A stretch of 64,000 bases of DNA from Typha latifolia (taxonomy: Eukaryota; Streptophyta; Magnoliopsida; Poales; Typhaceae). The position numbers and the translations under genes are program-made. Location of the stretch: positions 2,296,501-2,360,500 of the forward strand of contig CM034104.1 in the NCBI GenBank assembly GCA_019914945.1. The letters are read 5' to 3'. This document shows, piece after piece, positions 51,143 to 62,937 of this stretch. The notes under the pieces were generated by a model. That model did not search any database. It was not told the DNA's origin and worked only from the letters and a program-made list of their open reading frames with translations. Position 1 is the stretch's first letter; each line of letters begins with the position of its first letter.

Positions 51143-54100
51143 CAAGGTTCCCAGTATCGGGATCGGGATCGGTATCGGCCGTCCAGAAAAACGATACGTA
51201 TCGGCCGTATCGGCCGTTCATATCGGATCGGACTATTTTTTAATTATATAAAATTCTAAATATTATTTAAAAATGCAGAAAAATTTAGAAAAATGACAAA
51301 AAATAAGAAAATAAAAATTTCTCACATATGAAGTCTAAAAACTTAAAAAAATGTATTAACTTACTCAAAATTTAAAACTTTGTTGAATACCGAGTTGGTT
51401 CTCGTAAATTTCTATAGTCTTCATCATCATAATCACCATAAGTTTGTAAATATTGATGTCTGGGACCTGATGCTCCAAAAAGTGATTCCATCATACTAGT
51501 CATATTGTATGGATCTTGTTGTGTGACTTGCGTTTGAGGAGGATAATAACCAACATTTGGATCTTGTTGTGTGACTTGCGTTTGAGGAGGATAATAACCA
51601 GCATTTGGATCTTGTGCCTGAGAATACTGAGGATACTGAGGATAATAACTAGCATATGGATCTTGTGATGGCTCCAAACAATAAATACTCGATGTACCAT
51701 AATCATAGGAACCAAAATGCATCTCATGACGACGTCGCTGATATGTATATATATCATCAGTTTCTTTGTCTTCACTCCTTATGCCTCCTTGACTTTCCTC
51801 AACAAATTTAGATGGAACGATCTCACCACCATATGTATCATCAGGACTATAACTCGTACCAGCCTCTGCCCTCATTGTGATCTCTCCCAATATTTCATCT
51901 AACAATGGGTTATCTTTGTCATCTAATAACCTGTCCTCCATTTCTCTGATCCATGGAGTCAAGGGGTCTTCTTCATCAAAAACATGATTTAAATCAATCA
52001 GTTGTTCATTTTCTGCCTTTCTTCTTAAATTTCTCTCCCTCAATCTCATATTATAATGACAAAAAACTAACTTCTCCAATCTTTCCATTGTCAGTCGGTT
52101 GCGTGTTTTTGTGTGGATTAAGGAAAAAGTAGTCCAATTTCTTTCACACTGTGATGAAGACACAGTTTGACTTAAAATCTTCTTTGCTATTGGCGTCAAA
52201 TTTGGTGCCTCCTCCCATCCATAAATAGACCACCATTCAACTGGAGTGTTATGAGATATAACTGCAGCAACTTTAGCAGTACTGAATTGCCCAGCTCTCA
52301 ATCTATATCTCTCCATCTAAAATCAGAAATATATTATTAGCTTATTGATTATATTGAAAGTTAAAACGTGAAACAAATAATAATAAAATTATTTAATTGA
52401 ATCATAACTCACTTCTTTATCGCACAGGATTTGTTTATGAATATCGGGCTCAAGCTTGCTGATTACCTTTCTAACCCCCAACAAGACTTCACTATCATTA
52501 TTGACATTTTTAGAGAATTGAAATCTTGGATTAAGAAAATACCCTGTAGAAATTTAAAATTTGTAAATTGTAAGCATTCAAATTTTTAAATATTCATAAA
52601 TAAAAGTAAATTAAAACTTAGAACTTAAAAGCATGCTTAAAAAGCGTGTATATCTCTATGTAGTTGTTTGTTCCATCTAGAATCAATCATCTTCCACCAC
52701 TTTCTATAACTTTGGCCCACATTTTTTTTTATTGATTCTTTAGCTATGTCCATTGCCTCATATAAGAAACCCATCTCAGACTTGTCATCACTGTCTACAA
52801 GTCTTAATACTTTGACAAGATGCTCAAATACTGCGGTGGCAATTGTAATATTATCCCAAAATGTATTTCCAAGAGCCATATTTTTCAAAGTTTCACCTAA
52901 AGATTTATCTTTAGGTTTCATATTCTTAATTTTCATAGACCACTCCTATGATGTAAACATCCGCATAATATCATCCTTGTAGCGCATGATGCTCTCCAAG
53001 GCTAAAAAGTGAGTGACAAATCTAGTGACGCCGGGTCTGATGATCTCCCTACCACCAGTCATCTGCCTGAGTAAATTAAGAACCCAATCATGGTTATATA
53101 TAAAATTTGTTAACCTCTGACCTTCACATATGACCATGTCAATTTCAGGCTCTTTTGCAATATCCTCTAACATCAGATCAATACAATGTGCAGCACATGG
53201 CGTCCAATATAAATGAGGTCTTTTAATCATTAGTAAATTTCTAGCAGCTTTATAATTTGCCCCATTATCAGTAACCACTTGGACTACTCTTTTTTCACCA
53301 ATTTCTTGTACCACCTCATCCATCAACTGACAAATATAATCTGCATTTTTGAAATGAGCAGTAGCATCCACAGACTTCAAAAATATTGTCCCCATGCCAG
53401 AGTACACTAAGAAATTAATTATATTTTTTCTGTTTTGTGTACTCCACCCATCACACATCAGTGTACAACCAAATTTATCCCAATACCGTTTAAATGTCTC
53501 AATATAAGTATGAAGTTCATCTACCTCTGAGTCAAGATATTTAGTAGCAATATCATTTGAACTAGGAGGGGGAACACCAGGCCCTACTGATTGTATAGCA
53601 TCCACCATAGTGTGATAGTAAGGGCTATCAGCTACATTGAAAGGAATATGGTTGTAGAAGAAAAATTTAGAGATAGCTTTACCAATGTGTTTCTTTGCAT
53701 TTTTAATTCCTTTGAGAGCTGTCTTGATTGAAGTCTGTGTACGACCCCTTTTTTTTTGAAGATATGTATCCATTGGTCCAATATTTTCGACTCGCCGTAA
53801 CACGGGTGAGTCCTATGGGTAGAACTACCGCCCCCATATTCTCTCTCTCCTCGTATATTAACTGATCTAGATCTCTGAAAATTACCACCAGTGCTTCTTC
53901 TCATCTCTTCCTCTTCTCTATGCATATTTCTGCTCTCTTTCATTGCCCTCCTCATCTGTCTGTCCTCCTCATTCTCCTCACTTTGCTCACTGCTATCATC
54001 ATCAATGTGTACAGGATTATGCATCAATTCTTCACGAATCATTGACTCTCTTTGTTGTGCAGATTGTTTATCCTTCTTTTTGCCAATTAAATGAGCCAAC

Positions 54101-54886
54101 ATCTGCTTTCTAACTTCCAAAGACACTTGAGTGCAAGTCGCTACATTTCCTTGTCTTCCGCCTAAATGTTCTTTCAAACGGCTGACACCACCACTCATTT
54201 CCTTTCCACACCAGTTGCATTTAACGCGTCTTTTATCTTGCCCAATAGTGCTGCAATGTTGCCACCCAATGTCGGTATCATATGACTTCTCTTTCGGAGC
54301 CATTGATATTTTAGCTCTGCAACTAAAAAACATAAATAAAAATTAAAATAAAATATAGTCTCTACTCTACCGCAAAGCCAGAGAAGTCTCTCGTCGCAGC
54401 TCACAAAGAAGAAGATGCTTGTTGCCGCAAGAAGAGCATGCCGCACTTGCCGCAAAGCAAGTGCAGCATGCAAAGAAGCAATGCTTGCCGCCGCCGCAGC
54501 GAGACACCTGGCCGCCGCAAGTGCAGACAATGGAAAAAAAAAACTGAAAAAAAAAACTTACCGAAGGTTGCCGGAGATCGAGGTCGTCGGATAACGTCGC
54601 CGGAGGTCGAGATCATCAGAGAGATGGAGATCTACTCACTATTCAGTCACCGGTGAGAAAGAGAGTAAGAGATCCGTGAGAAAGAGAGAAAGAAAGAAAA
54701 GAGAGAAAGAAAGAAAAGAGAGAAAGAGAGGAAAGAGAGGAAAAGAGAGAAAGAGAGAGAGAAAAGGGAGAGAGGCAGGTGGGGGGGTGGGGACATCAAT
54801 TATTGATGTCCCCCGGGTCGGATCCGAGTCGGATCCGACCCGTTCCCACCCGTTTCGGTCGGGATCGGCCGAAACTAGGAACCTTG
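51143..54886 (-). mobile_element. Complete hAT-superfamily DNA transposon, 3744 bp
   Basis: Terminal inverted repeats start CAAGGTTCCCAGTATCGG on the left and, reading inward from the right, CAAGGTTCCTAGTTTCGG (16 of 18 matching). They are flanked by a perfect 8-bp duplication GTTATAAA. Subterminal regions are dense in ATCGG/GGATCGG words on both sides (51155-51235 and 54815-54875), the kind of clustered short motif that hAT transposases bind. It encodes a minus-strand transposase that is interrupted, so the copy is probably not autonomous. It sits in the leader intron of the gene that begins at 50.0 kb, opposite in direction to that gene. Confidence 0.95.
51372..54303 (-). pseudogene. hAT transposase, disrupted
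   Basis: Reads MAPKEKSYDTDIGWQH from 54303 through a BED-type zinc finger (CNWCGKEMSGGVSRLKEHLGG), an acidic/Arg-rich linker, the DUF659/transposase core (CDGWSTQNRKN, DNGANYKAARNLL, WTPCAAHCIDLML) and a C-terminal hAT dimerisation domain (WWSIYGWEE, SSSQCERNWTTFSLIH, RNRLTMERLEKLVF), ending at 51372. Breaks: a net one-base frame change between about 53830 and 53803, and an in-frame TAG at 52948-52946 followed immediately by continuing homology. Later exons are 52543-52413 and 52316-51372, with an intron 52412-52317. The donor of the preceding intron is not convincing, possibly a further lesion. The C-terminal extension is Tyr/Gln/Pro-rich with a tandem repeat. Confidence 0.9.
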
Positions 54887-54894
54887 GTTATAAA
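54887..54894. repeat. hAT target-site duplication, right copy
   Basis: GTTATAAA immediately after the element, identical to 51135-51142. Confidence 0.95.
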
Positions 54895-56247
54895 TGCTTA
54901 GGTTGTAAATATTGCTTCAATTTGTGCCTGTGTTCTCTAAGGGATTATCTATATTACAGCACATTCTTATCTGGAAGTTACATTCACTGAAGCATTTTCT
55001 GTAACCCCCTAAGCTAAAGAAATAGACTTGGTAGCATACTCACAATAGTAATGACAGACAATTTTCATGGTTACCGATCATACAACACATGAGAAGAGAA
55101 ACTATCTTCCTGTGCTCAATGATGTTGCTCCTTTCTTGATAAGCTTGTGAACTAAAAGCACATGTGCCAAGGACAATCAAGTTTGAGAAATGTACCATTA
55201 GCACCTCCCTTATTTTGACTTATAGATCTCCAGTTTAATTCTTGTTGCTTGCCAACCACATTTTTACTTCAATTTTTAATATTTCTTTAGCATAGTCATT
55301 TGAATCTCAAATAACAAAACATGAGCGAGGCAGGAGGCTGACCATCAGAATGCGCAGTCTAAAGTCTGAAGTGATCTTTCCCTGTTTAACCTATTTCCTT
55401 TGGGCCTTAATATTTTGTTAAGCAGATAATTCAGACCAAATAATCTGTGTATTTTCTAAGCATCTTTAAGCCTCAACTAATATCATTTGACCTTTCCAAG
55501 TTTTGTCTCCTCTTAAGGAACTTGATCTACTCTAATCTTCCTCACATATTTATTAGTTTATTTCCACGCATTGTCTTTGAAAGCCTTCATGATTTCCATC
55601 ATAGTTCAAAGCTTTGGTTTCAATTTGGGTCCGACTTGGTTAAAAAACGAAACATTTAGGTTGGTTTCTACTTTCTAGTTTCGTTGTATTGGTTTCGAAC
55701 TTATTTTGATAAATAATTTCATTTATCTTATTTTCAATGCATCACACAAAATTTAATAACATTTAAACAATGAGGTTGATATTGAGTCAAGTACAAGTTG
55801 GATTCAAGTCAAATCCATCTTTGAATTTAAAACATACTTTACAGAAATATTGTTACAGTTGTTTTGGTTAGATGCTAGTTTCATAGAAGAGTTTCAGTTT
55901 GGATAGGACCGAAAAGCGAAACATGTTTCAGACGAAACTTCAAACCATGGTTTTCATTATATCAAGTGGAGAAACACCCACCTTTTCTCTGCATTTTTGA
56001 TGTTTGACATTTTATTTTTGCTTCCAATAATGTTCACGCTATTTGTGGCAATCAATAGGTATATCTGTGATAATGTTTTCCTAGTTTCAAATTTATTCAC
56101 TTAAAGAAAGTTTGTTTCAAGGAATGTTGTCAAACATCTGCTGGAAGGTAATTACATGCCAGAATTTATGCTAAGAGGACAATAAATTTCAGGAACGTGA
56201 GATCAATTTCATAAGGACTGTCCCTTCAGAGGCACACATATCTATCT

Positions 56248-57788
56248 ATGGATGGTACAGTAGCAGCTGGTTTTGGAGGTAAATGTAATTTGAGGCTTTC
56301 GAGTTTAACGATCCTTTTTGTATAACTCTCTTATTTTCGTAATTATGGAATTTGTTAATGTCTTTTAGAATTTAACCTCATCATGTCATTTGATTTGTTG
56401 GTATTTAATGATCTTACACGACTAAACAATGACAACAACGATAACAAGTAACTAAATAACCTTTACTTCCCTATATATGGTCAATTGTGTGGTCTCTTTT
56501 ACCTCTATTAGCTATCTTTCAAGTCAGGTATTATGTATGTAACCAAGGGTCTCATTTTAAAACAAGATAATTCTTTCTAACTCTTAGTTTTTCTCTATTC
56601 CATTTCCATTAGTGCCGTTGGCAGGGTTAATCATGCACAATGTGACTGACCTAAAAATTATGTTTCATCTGTTTTGGTTGATGAATGACTTAATTACCAA
56701 AGAGACCTCAGCATTCCTTTTTTGTTTTCAGTACTTCAAGACTATTTATATCATTGACTGCCAAGCAAGTGTGACCGGAGTTGTTTTTCAAATTTTATAA
56801 GGGGAGTCCAAGTCGTTTGAGATCTCTGTGCATTTCATTTGTTTGTTGGTACTGTATTCAAATGACGAGTTCTTGAGTCAGAAAAATTCATATACTGGTG
56901 GTGAATACTAAAGTTACTTGAAGACTAAAACCCCCTTTCACTTTCACTTTGTCAGGGGAAAAACTGTAGTCAGCTTAATGCTTTATATCAGGGCATGATC
57001 TCTGCTGAACTTTGTTCTCAAAGATATAAGAATATTGATCAAGCGCCATTATGGTCTAATGTGGTTTGGGTATCTTCCCTTACATGTAATTGTTTCCAGA
57101 AGGGCTTTCCACTATTTTTAATTTATCACTGCAATTTTGTTATGCATTAATTGCTAGAGGATTTCAAATGCTGGACTTGTGTTTTGAAAATATGTTATTG
57201 TTGGAGTACACCATTTTCCTGTAAATCTGTGGTTGCCTTTTTGGACATTCTTCCTTGTGCCTAAATACTTCAGCCAGGTAGCTCGCTGCATTCTTTTTTG
57301 GTGATTCTACTATTGAAATTTATTTCCTTGTAAGATATTTGTGTAGTCTCCACTATATATGGTGATCCTCCAAAGTTTCTGCAATAAACTCGCCTTAAAT
57401 TTCTTTTTCTCTGGCAGATAAGGACGCGAATAATGCTATACAGAAAGTGATGGAAGGAAAGAAGAATGAAACGGAGATCAAGGATCCTCCAAGCCAAGAT
57501 AGGGACGCCACAAAGAGCACTGGATATCATGACATGGAATCAGTCAACTGGAAGGCCATGAATGAGGCTGCAGATGTGAACATGGAAGCTGCCATTACAA
57601 CTGATGATGTCCTACGAGCTGGGGGCTTCGGATCCCGAGACGACATTGGCAGCTTACTTCCTGCTGCAATAGATTCAACTGACTTTGAGGCTTCGCTACG
57701 CGATGCACGAGATTTTGAGGAAGAACAAGCGGAAACATCCCGGCCAGGTCTTGGTTGGACTAAACACATCGATGAGCAACAGGGATGA
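56248..57788 (+). CDS. Plant-specific small protein of unknown function (133 aa)
   Basis: Two coding exons, 56248-56278 and 57418-57788. The first gives MDGTVAAGFG and ends at GGAG/GTAAAT. The second begins after CTCTGGCAG and continues in frame as DKDANNAIQKVMEGKK. The C-terminal two thirds look strongly conserved in style: SVNWKAMNEAADVNMEAAI, TTDDVLRAGGFGSRDDIGSL, DSTDFEASLRDARDFE, RPGLGWTKH. I recognise this as resembling plant proteins annotated only as uncharacterised. No signal peptide, membrane segment or known catalytic motif is present; it is hydrophilic and acidic. The short first exon is inferred from phase and a clean splice pair, and an alternative start at the internal ATG 57450 would give 112 aa. 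The leader is interrupted by a long intron containing a hAT element. Confidence 0.75.
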
Positions 57789-58520
57789 ACTTCTTGTTGG
57801 TTGTGGATAATGCATCATATGTCCAAATAATAAGGAAGTTATGCCCATGTACCTTTTATTAGTGATGATAACAGATTAACAGTACATATGATATAGAGTC
57901 ATGGATCTATAAAATTTGAGTTTAATTCTTCTCATAAATATTGAGATTAATATTTTAAGAGTTTTTTTTTCTCAGAGTATTATATTTCTATGATTTAGAT
58001 TTATGTTTGATCTAATTCATTAATATATTAGAGAGAGCTAATTATTTTGTCTAATCTATAATTATCCTGAAAGCTCATAATCTTAAAAAAAAATATTCTT
58101 ACACTATCCCCCTCATGAGAAGCCTAATCCGACGAGTTATCATAATGCAATAAGATTTTATATATTTTTGCACTAAGAACGAATGAACTCGCTTGTACTC
58201 TTTATTTTTGTTAGAGAAAATAGAAGAGAAAAACTCATCCAATCAATTTAATTCTGGTCAGAAGAAAGTTTATCAAAAATTTAGATCTTTTAAATAATTA
58301 AAAAAATATTATCTCTATTCTTTTAATTAAATATATAAGTTCACTTCCGGAGAGCTCTCCTTAAATAAAATTATTTCTTAAATAAAAGCAAATATTTCTC
58401 TTTTTCTTAATTTTCTTTTCTCTGCTATTATCTGCAGAGGATCTAAAAGCACCATACCACTAGTCACGAGAGAAAATCTACTCCGAAGATTTGACATCTT
58501 CGCTTCTCTCCACGTAGAAA
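57789..58520. other. Intergenic DNA
   Basis: 3'UTR of the 133-aa gene, then AT-rich sequence and the upstream region of the WG-rich gene. No gene seen. Confidence 0.5.
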
Positions 58521-58545
58521 GTTATAAAAAAAAAAAAAAAAAAGG
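58521..58545 (+). promoter_or_regulatory. Putative TATA box and A-tract of the WG-rich protein gene
   Basis: GTTATAAAAA running into an 18-base A tract, followed about 25 bases later by a CT-rich start-like region (58561-58600). A CACGTAG element lies just upstream (58511). The ATG is at 58797. Confidence 0.5.
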
Positions 58546-58796
58546 ACTTGCAATAAAACGTCACTCTCTCTCCTTTTTGATTTCGTTATTTCTTTCTTTC
58601 TTTCATATTGCTTGCTGATTTTTGGACATTTAAAACGGCCTCCCTTTCGAAGGCTATACTTCTCTCGCCAATCTCTGTCTCCCACATTGCTCCGATTCTT
58701 TTCTTGGTTGGTCTTTTTCGCCTCTTGTCAATTTGGCTATTCGTTTTCTCTTCGTGGTCCTTCGAATTTGGAGGAGAAGAACCGCTATTGTGGTAG

Positions 58797-61700
58797 ATGG
58801 GGGAGTGGACGCAGTGGAGGGGACCGACCAGCTCCTGGAGGCCGCCGCATCCTCCTGGTACGTTTTGACCTTTCTGTGTTGGATTTGTATTCTCTTTGGT
58901 GTTCTTATGATGTTTTTGATCCGGGGAATTTCCCCCTTCTTATCGGATTGATCTTTGTGTTTCTTCTATTCTTCTATTTAGGTTGATTGGTGTATGGGGG
59001 TGTGAAGTTTTGAGCGTTTAGTTCTATTTACTGTTAGATTTATGAGCTTGAAGTACATCATTTAGTTGGATCTGGCACATCTCCTACTGGAGAACAGGAA
59101 GTTGCGATGTAGATGTCTGAGATTTCGACAATTGATTAACTTTTTATGTAGAAGATATAGGTCATGCAGCTATTTGGTACGTCTTTGATAATGCTCGAGT
59201 TTCATTTAGCTCTTTGATAATTATTAGGCTAAAAAGAATCCAAATCACAATTTGCAGGACGTCATCCGTTATGATGCTCTTTTTTTTGAATTCTAGGGAA
59301 CTTCTTTGAATTAAAATGATTTTTCAATTTGTTAGCCCATTCAATTTCTTATAAGTGCCAAGTAAATATGTTCAGTTTTTTGGACGGACATAAAATTGAC
59401 ATTTAGTTGGAGATATCTATATCAACTGAGGTAATGCTTTGCAATACTTGGATTAAGATTATAATGCTGCTTAGTTGGAAGAATTTTCTTTTTTCACTCT
59501 AGAATATGTTCATCTTTCTTCTTGTGTCTTATGATCCTGTGTCAAGCAGAAATCTTCTTGTTGTATATGCTCCATACCAGTTGAGTATTGATTGAGTTGA
59601 ATTTGGCAAAAGAGGTTCTGTTGAATTTATAACAACCACCCTAGGGCAACATTCTGGCACCCTTCATTTGTGAGGACTTGGTAGAAACCAACGACCTGCA
59701 TTAGCGAGGATATTATAGAGTGCAACCTTCATAACTGCAAATCACTATGTTGGGTGTTATCATTGCTCCTTGGAACCTGCTGCCACTAGCTCCAAAAAAA
59801 TCCTTTACTTGATAGTGATAACTCTTATATTTGCCATTATTTGAAACTTTCTTTCACTAACTTTTCAATTCATTATTGACCTCGAGCACATATTTATTAC
59901 TTAAGTATGCAAATGGGTCAAAAGATCTGATCTCGAGTGTCGACCCTATGTGGACCACACCTGTTAGATGCATCTTTCTTATTGTTATTAATTGAAAATT
60001 TAAGATCGCAGCCTAGAATGTTAGATACAGATCCATGTTGTTTAGCATGATCAAACTGTTTGCGAGTAGCTCAGTGATTAGTTGTTTAGTACTTAGTTAG
60101 TAGTCACTATACAGAGTACTTGAATTTATGTAAATGACAGCTCATCAAGCTAGTCTATTTGGATCTTCAGTCTAGAATGTTTAGCTCATCAATCCTTAGT
60201 TAATAGTCAGTATATAGAATACTTGAAAATGTAAGATTGCTGTCTAGAATGTTAGATACAGATCCATGCTGTTTAGCATGATCAAACTGTTTGCGAATAT
60301 CTTGGAGATTAGTAGTTTAGTACTTAGTTACTAGTCACTATACAGAATACTTGAATTTGTGTAAATGATAGCTCATCAAGCTAGTCTATTTGGATCTTCA
60401 GTCTAGAATGTTTAGCTCATCAATCCTTAGTTAATAGTCAGTATATAGAATACTTGAAAATGTAAGATTGCTGTCTAGAATGTTAGATACAGATCCATGC
60501 TGTTTAGCATGATCAAACTGTTTGCGAATATCTTGGTGATTAGTAGTTTAGTACTTAGTTACTAGTCACTATACAGAATACTTGAATTTGTGTAAATGAT
60601 AGCTCATCAAGCTAGTCTATCTGGATCTTCTGGAGGCCTCCCTCTTAGTCTCCTTGAACAGCTTAGAGGCTCTACCAATTTTCCTCACCAAAACTCACGA
60701 TTACCTTTGAACTGTACTACTTGATTATTGTTTTGTCAATCTTAGGATAATTTGGTCGTTCTTTCTATCTACTTTGTATCATCCAATCATATTCTTATAT
60801 TGTGCAGAGCAACTCTTTTGCTACCATTCATGTTTTGTCATAGTAGTAAGCACAATTTAAGATCCATTACCCATTAGTAACATCACACAGATTTGGTGGA
60901 CTTGTGGAACTTTAGTCGTTATGATTGTTCCAAAATGTGCCTCCTCTATTATTTGGCATTAGTAACTGTTGCTGTTTTGTGTTGTTTTTCAGGATCTGCT
61001 CATTTGTCAGTTCCTCTTTGGGAGAAAAAATTTTGCAGTCATGTTTGTGCTATTCCATGGAAGAAGCTTTGCGAAACCAAGCGATTTATGTGCATGTACA
61101 AGAATGTTCTCGAATGGGATGATTCAGCAGCATTAGATGCTTTTCACAATGCCAAAACCCGATTCTGGGCAGAGTATCATGGTCAACCTTGCGATATTCC
61201 TTTACCTGACCCGGATATGTATATTGATAAGGTCAACCCATACGCAATAGTTGATACTGAGTTGGTGATGGATCTGGAAAGCCCACCACCTATGCCTGCT
61301 GATGACAATAATGCTGGCCCTAGCGGCTGGGATTCTTTTGCTTTTACAAATAAACCAATTCCTGCTACTGGATGGGATGACGCAGAAGCGGTTGGAACTT
61401 CTAGTCAGCATCAACCAGTAAACTGGGATATATATATTGAAAAACCAATTGAAATCACTGGGTGGGGAGATACTGCTGAGCCCTATTCTTCAAGTTGGGA
61501 GGTAAAGGATGACTCTTTTGATGCATGGAATTGCAGTAGTCATGGTTGGGTTGGAGGACCTGCAGAGGATGATCCCTGGGCTGGTGGAAGCAATAATCAT
61601 TGGGTTCATGGTAGGAGCAGCTGCCGCTCACATGGATATCGGGAGGACAGACATAATGAGTCTAGTAGAAGAAATGGTAGGAAGAGAGATGGAAGAGGTT

Positions 61701-61843
61701 GCTTAGGCTCAAGAGTTGCAAAACCAAAGTACCAGATGGATGGTTATCAATCAAATAATAATTGGAGAAGTTGCAGAGGAAGAACTAGCACAAACTATCC
61801 ATATAACAAGACAGCTTATGCTAAACAGCCTCTGGCTATGTAG
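58797..61843 (+). CDS. Plant-specific Trp/Gly-rich protein of unknown function (303 aa)
   Basis: Two exons, 58797-58857 and 60993-61843, spliced CCTCCTG/GTACG to TTTTTCAG and completing a Gly codon. The short first exon gives MGEWTQWRGPTSSWRPPHPP. Residues 20-120 form the conserved part (VPLWEKKFCSHV, IPWKKLCETKRFM, EWDDSAALDAFHNAKTRFWAEYHG, IPLPDPDMYID), which matches my memory of plant proteins without known function. The rest is disordered, with about ten Trp, several as GW/WG (SGWDS, TGWDD, TGWGD, HGWVGG), then a basic Ser/Arg/Gly tail resembling RNA-binding RGG/SR composition. A longer open frame starting at 60893 lies partly in the intron and is not the likely start. No membrane segment is present in the spliced product. 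Confidence 0.82.
60000..60640. repeat. 231-bp tandem repeat, nearly three copies, in the WG gene intron
   Basis: GATCCATG(T/C)TGTTTAGCATG occurs at 60030, 60261 and 60492, exactly 231 bp apart. The second and third copies are almost identical and the first is more diverged. Confidence 0.93.
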
Positions 61844-62216
61844 CAGTATAAGGCCAATAAAGCATGGAGAACATCAGCTAAGCAAGATGCCATCTTGGCT
61901 TGTGGTTTGTTGCTCAAAAAGTTTGTTGATCAATGATTCCCTATTCACTCAGGAAAAATAGTTTTAATTATTAATCCTTGGTTTTATGATGGATCTGCAC
62001 CAAGTGACACATCTATGAGACAAAATACATGTTGGACATCCAGACAGCAGTCATAGAAACCAGACAAAGGACTTTCTTAGGATATCAAATATAACACCTA
62101 CCATCCTTAGATTCAATTTTGTTTAAGGAGACATTTGAGCATTTTATGTATCAAGATATGTTGCTGTGAGATCATACTTTTATATACTTGTGGGAGGCTT
62201 TGATGGAAGGTGAAGA

Positions 62217-62278
<62 letters not shown>

Positions 62279-62937
62279 CTATTGCACTAAGATGAATTCT
62301 AATATATAAACTGGAAACTATTTGAGCCGTCTCTATTGAATGGTTCATGGACTCATGGTTGGTTGTTGTAACTTATAGTTCATCATTTTCTGGTTGCTTG
62401 TTCTAATCATAAAATGCATTAACTAATGGTAAATAACTCATTATTCGTTATGATAAGGTGAGCCTCTTTTCAGCCATTTTATTATTTTACTAATATCAAA
62501 CTTAGTTGAAGGATAGTTACCTTCATATCTTGCCATTGCTGCTACCATAACTCTTGGATTCTTCTTTCTTTCTTTTAAAGGAAGCCTTTCCAATAGAGAT
62601 ACTGTTGGTTTCAAAAGTTTATTAGATTTGCTAGAAGTTAAGAACAGGTTTAGTAATATTGGCATTCTTTTCCCACATCTTTTTCATTTTTTTTTCCATA
62701 ATCCCGAGAAAATGTATTTCTTTGAATAAGTTGGATGTGATATTATATACCCCCAATAACATGTTGTACCATTTAATAATAAAAGATTAAGTCTCATTAA
62801 TTGGGGTCTAATCCCCATTTTCTCTCTCTGTCCTTATAAAAAAGAAAGGAGAAAGAACAACAACCCAAGATTAAATCGCTAATCCAAAAAAACAAACAAA
62901 TTAATTAATTATTTGATCCCTTAAACTTCCTCCTTCG
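61844..62937. other. Convergent 3' region between WG-rich and F-box genes
   Basis: Probable 3'UTR of the WG-rich gene, then AT-rich intergenic DNA. The 62441-62665 minus open frame shows no family features. Contains the long (TC)n tract. No further gene seen. Confidence 0.5.
62219..62274. repeat. (TC)28 microsatellite
   Basis: Uninterrupted TC dinucleotide over 56 bases, about 380 bases after the WG gene stop codon. Confidence 0.97.

Larger units (their letters stand above)
50088..56192 (+). other. Inferred leader intron of the 133-aa protein gene
   Basis: From the GTGCGATC donor at 50088 to the acceptor AATTTCAG at 56192 (alternative CCCTTCAG at 56229). About 6.1 kb, of which 3.74 kb is the inserted hAT element. 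The remaining intron sequence shows no coding content. Boundaries are inferred from consensus and from the position of the ATG. Confidence 0.4.

Noticed and set aside
53703..53888. Third-frame minus ORF across the transposase frame change
   Set aside because: It belongs to neither homologous frame and only fills the overlap by chance.
60893..60992. Upstream part of the long frame of the WG-rich gene, with a hydrophobic stretch resembling a signal peptide
   Set aside because: It lies before a strong TTTTTCAG acceptor at 60992. Splicing to the exon at 58797-58857 gives a cleaner, family-like N-terminus, so the hydrophobic stretch is intron.
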